Source: Burkholderiales bacterium (GTDB lineage Bacteria; Pseudomonadota; Gammaproteobacteria; Burkholderiales; CAIKXV01). From it: DNA of 5,497 bases. The first letter of the stretch is position 1; every line of letters begins with the position of its first letter. Below the pieces are notes generated by a model. It ran no database searches. It had not been told where the DNA came from and was given only the letters and a program-made list of their open reading frames with translations. Shown here one piece after another: positions 4,916-5,497 of the stretch. Made by a program: the position numbers and the translations under genes. The DNA is taken from the NCBI GenBank assembly GCA_019751575.1, contig JAIENF010000187.1:1-5497 (forward strand), given 5' to 3'.

Positions 4916-5497
4916 ATGGAACGGATCGAATTCGTCGACGTCACGCTGCGCGACGGCCACCAGAGTCTCTGGGCCGAGCGGATGACGACCGGCATGATGC
5001 TTCCGGTGATCGACCGCCTCGATCGCGCCGGCTTCGATGCGCTGGAAGTGCTCGCGCCGTCATTCATCGGCAAGTGCGTGCGCGACCTGCGCGAGGATCC
5101 GTTCGAGCGCATCCGGCTGCTGAAGGCGCATGGCGGACGCACGCCGCTGCGACTGAACGGCGGCGGACTCAACCTGTTCGGCACCGACCAGCAGTGCATG
5201 GTCGAACTCTTCTGGCGCGTGATGAAGCGCGCGGGCATCGACGAGGTGCGGGTGTCGGACTCCTGGAACGACCCCGCGGTCTGGGCGAAGCGTGCGGGCG
5301 CGGCCGCGAAGGCGGGCGTGAAGCCGATCATCAACCTCACCTACTCGGTCTCGCCCCGGCACACCGACGCGTACTTCATCGAACGCACGCGCGCCGCGGC
5401 GGCGCTCAAGCCCTATCGCATCTGCCTGAAGGACCCGGGCGGCCTGCTCACGCCCGAGCGCACCGGCATGCTGGTGCCTGCGATGATGGACGCCGCG
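4916..5497 (+). CDS. HMGL-like biotin-dependent carboxyltransferase, partial (N-terminal 194 residues)
   Basis: The ATG at 4916 is preceded by GGAG at 4906-4909 and starts 29 bases after the biotin carboxylase stop; the frame is open to the right edge. The product begins a TIM barrel related to the carboxyltransferase domains of pyruvate carboxylase, oxaloacetate decarboxylase alpha and transcarboxylase 5S. DVTLRDGHQSLWAERM (8-23) carries the conserved Arg12, Asp13 (metal ligand in homologues) and Gln16. EDPFERIRLLK (60-70) and GIDEVRVSDSWNDP (107-120) match family positions. CLKDPGGLLTPE (170-181) aligns with the CIKDMAGLLTP motif, making K172 the equivalent of the carbamylated metal-binding lysine. 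However, WGGATFD is replaced by LAPSFIG (46-52), and RGxNLLGY appears as GGLNLFGT (83-90). The reaction is therefore probably biotin-linked carboxyl transfer on a substrate other than pyruvate. Metal-binding histidines and any C-terminal biotinyl domain lie beyond the window. Confidence 0.85.
   Translation, partial: MERIEFVDVTLRDGHQSLWAERMTTGMMLPVIDRLDRAGFDALEVLAPSFIGKCVRDLREDPFERIRLLKAHGGRTPLRLNGGGLNLFGTDQQCMVELFWRVMKRAGIDEVRVSDSWNDPAVWAKRAGAAAKAGVKPIINLTYSVSPRHTDAYFIERTRAAAALKPYRICLKDPGGLLTPERTGMLVPAMMDAA

Overview
The window is high-GC DNA with tight coding and stop/start overlaps. It most resembles a betaproteobacterium of the Burkholderiales type. This placement rests on the paired periplasmic Bug (TctC-type) solute receptors, a family greatly expanded in that group, and on the GC-rich codon use. 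It is inference from gene content, with no marker gene present.

Layout. The left quarter (1-1402) is read leftwards and holds two tandem Bug receptor genes. The upstream one (377-1402) is complete. The downstream one starts inside the stop codon of the first (ATGA overlap) and runs off the left edge after 126 residues. Where both copies are visible they are very similar, so they look like a tandem duplication. A 150-bp divergent intergenic region (1403-1552) contains three perfect short inverted repeats and a plausible leftward promoter. From 1553 to the right edge five genes are read rightwards with overlaps or very short gaps: CoA-transferase subunits A and B, a biotin carboxyl carrier protein of the AccB type, a biotin carboxylase of the AccC type, and the N-terminal 194 residues of an HMGL-like (pyruvate carboxylase / oxaloacetate decarboxylase alpha type) carboxyltransferase. 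The last gene is open at the right edge.

How the genes may work together. The Bug receptors would bind a carboxylic acid in the periplasm. The CoA-transferase would move CoA between organic acids. The carrier, biotin carboxylase and carboxyltransferase would form a three-component biotin-dependent carboxylase, or run in reverse as a decarboxylase or transcarboxylase. The carboxyltransferase keeps the general TIM-barrel motifs (LRDGHQSL and CLKDPGGLLTP) but lacks the usual pyruvate-binding signatures, so its substrate is probably not pyruvate. That makes the cluster a candidate for an uncharacterised organic-acid carboxylation pathway. No membrane permease, regulator, RNA gene, mobile element or CRISPR array is visible, and no stretch over 300 bp lacks a gene.
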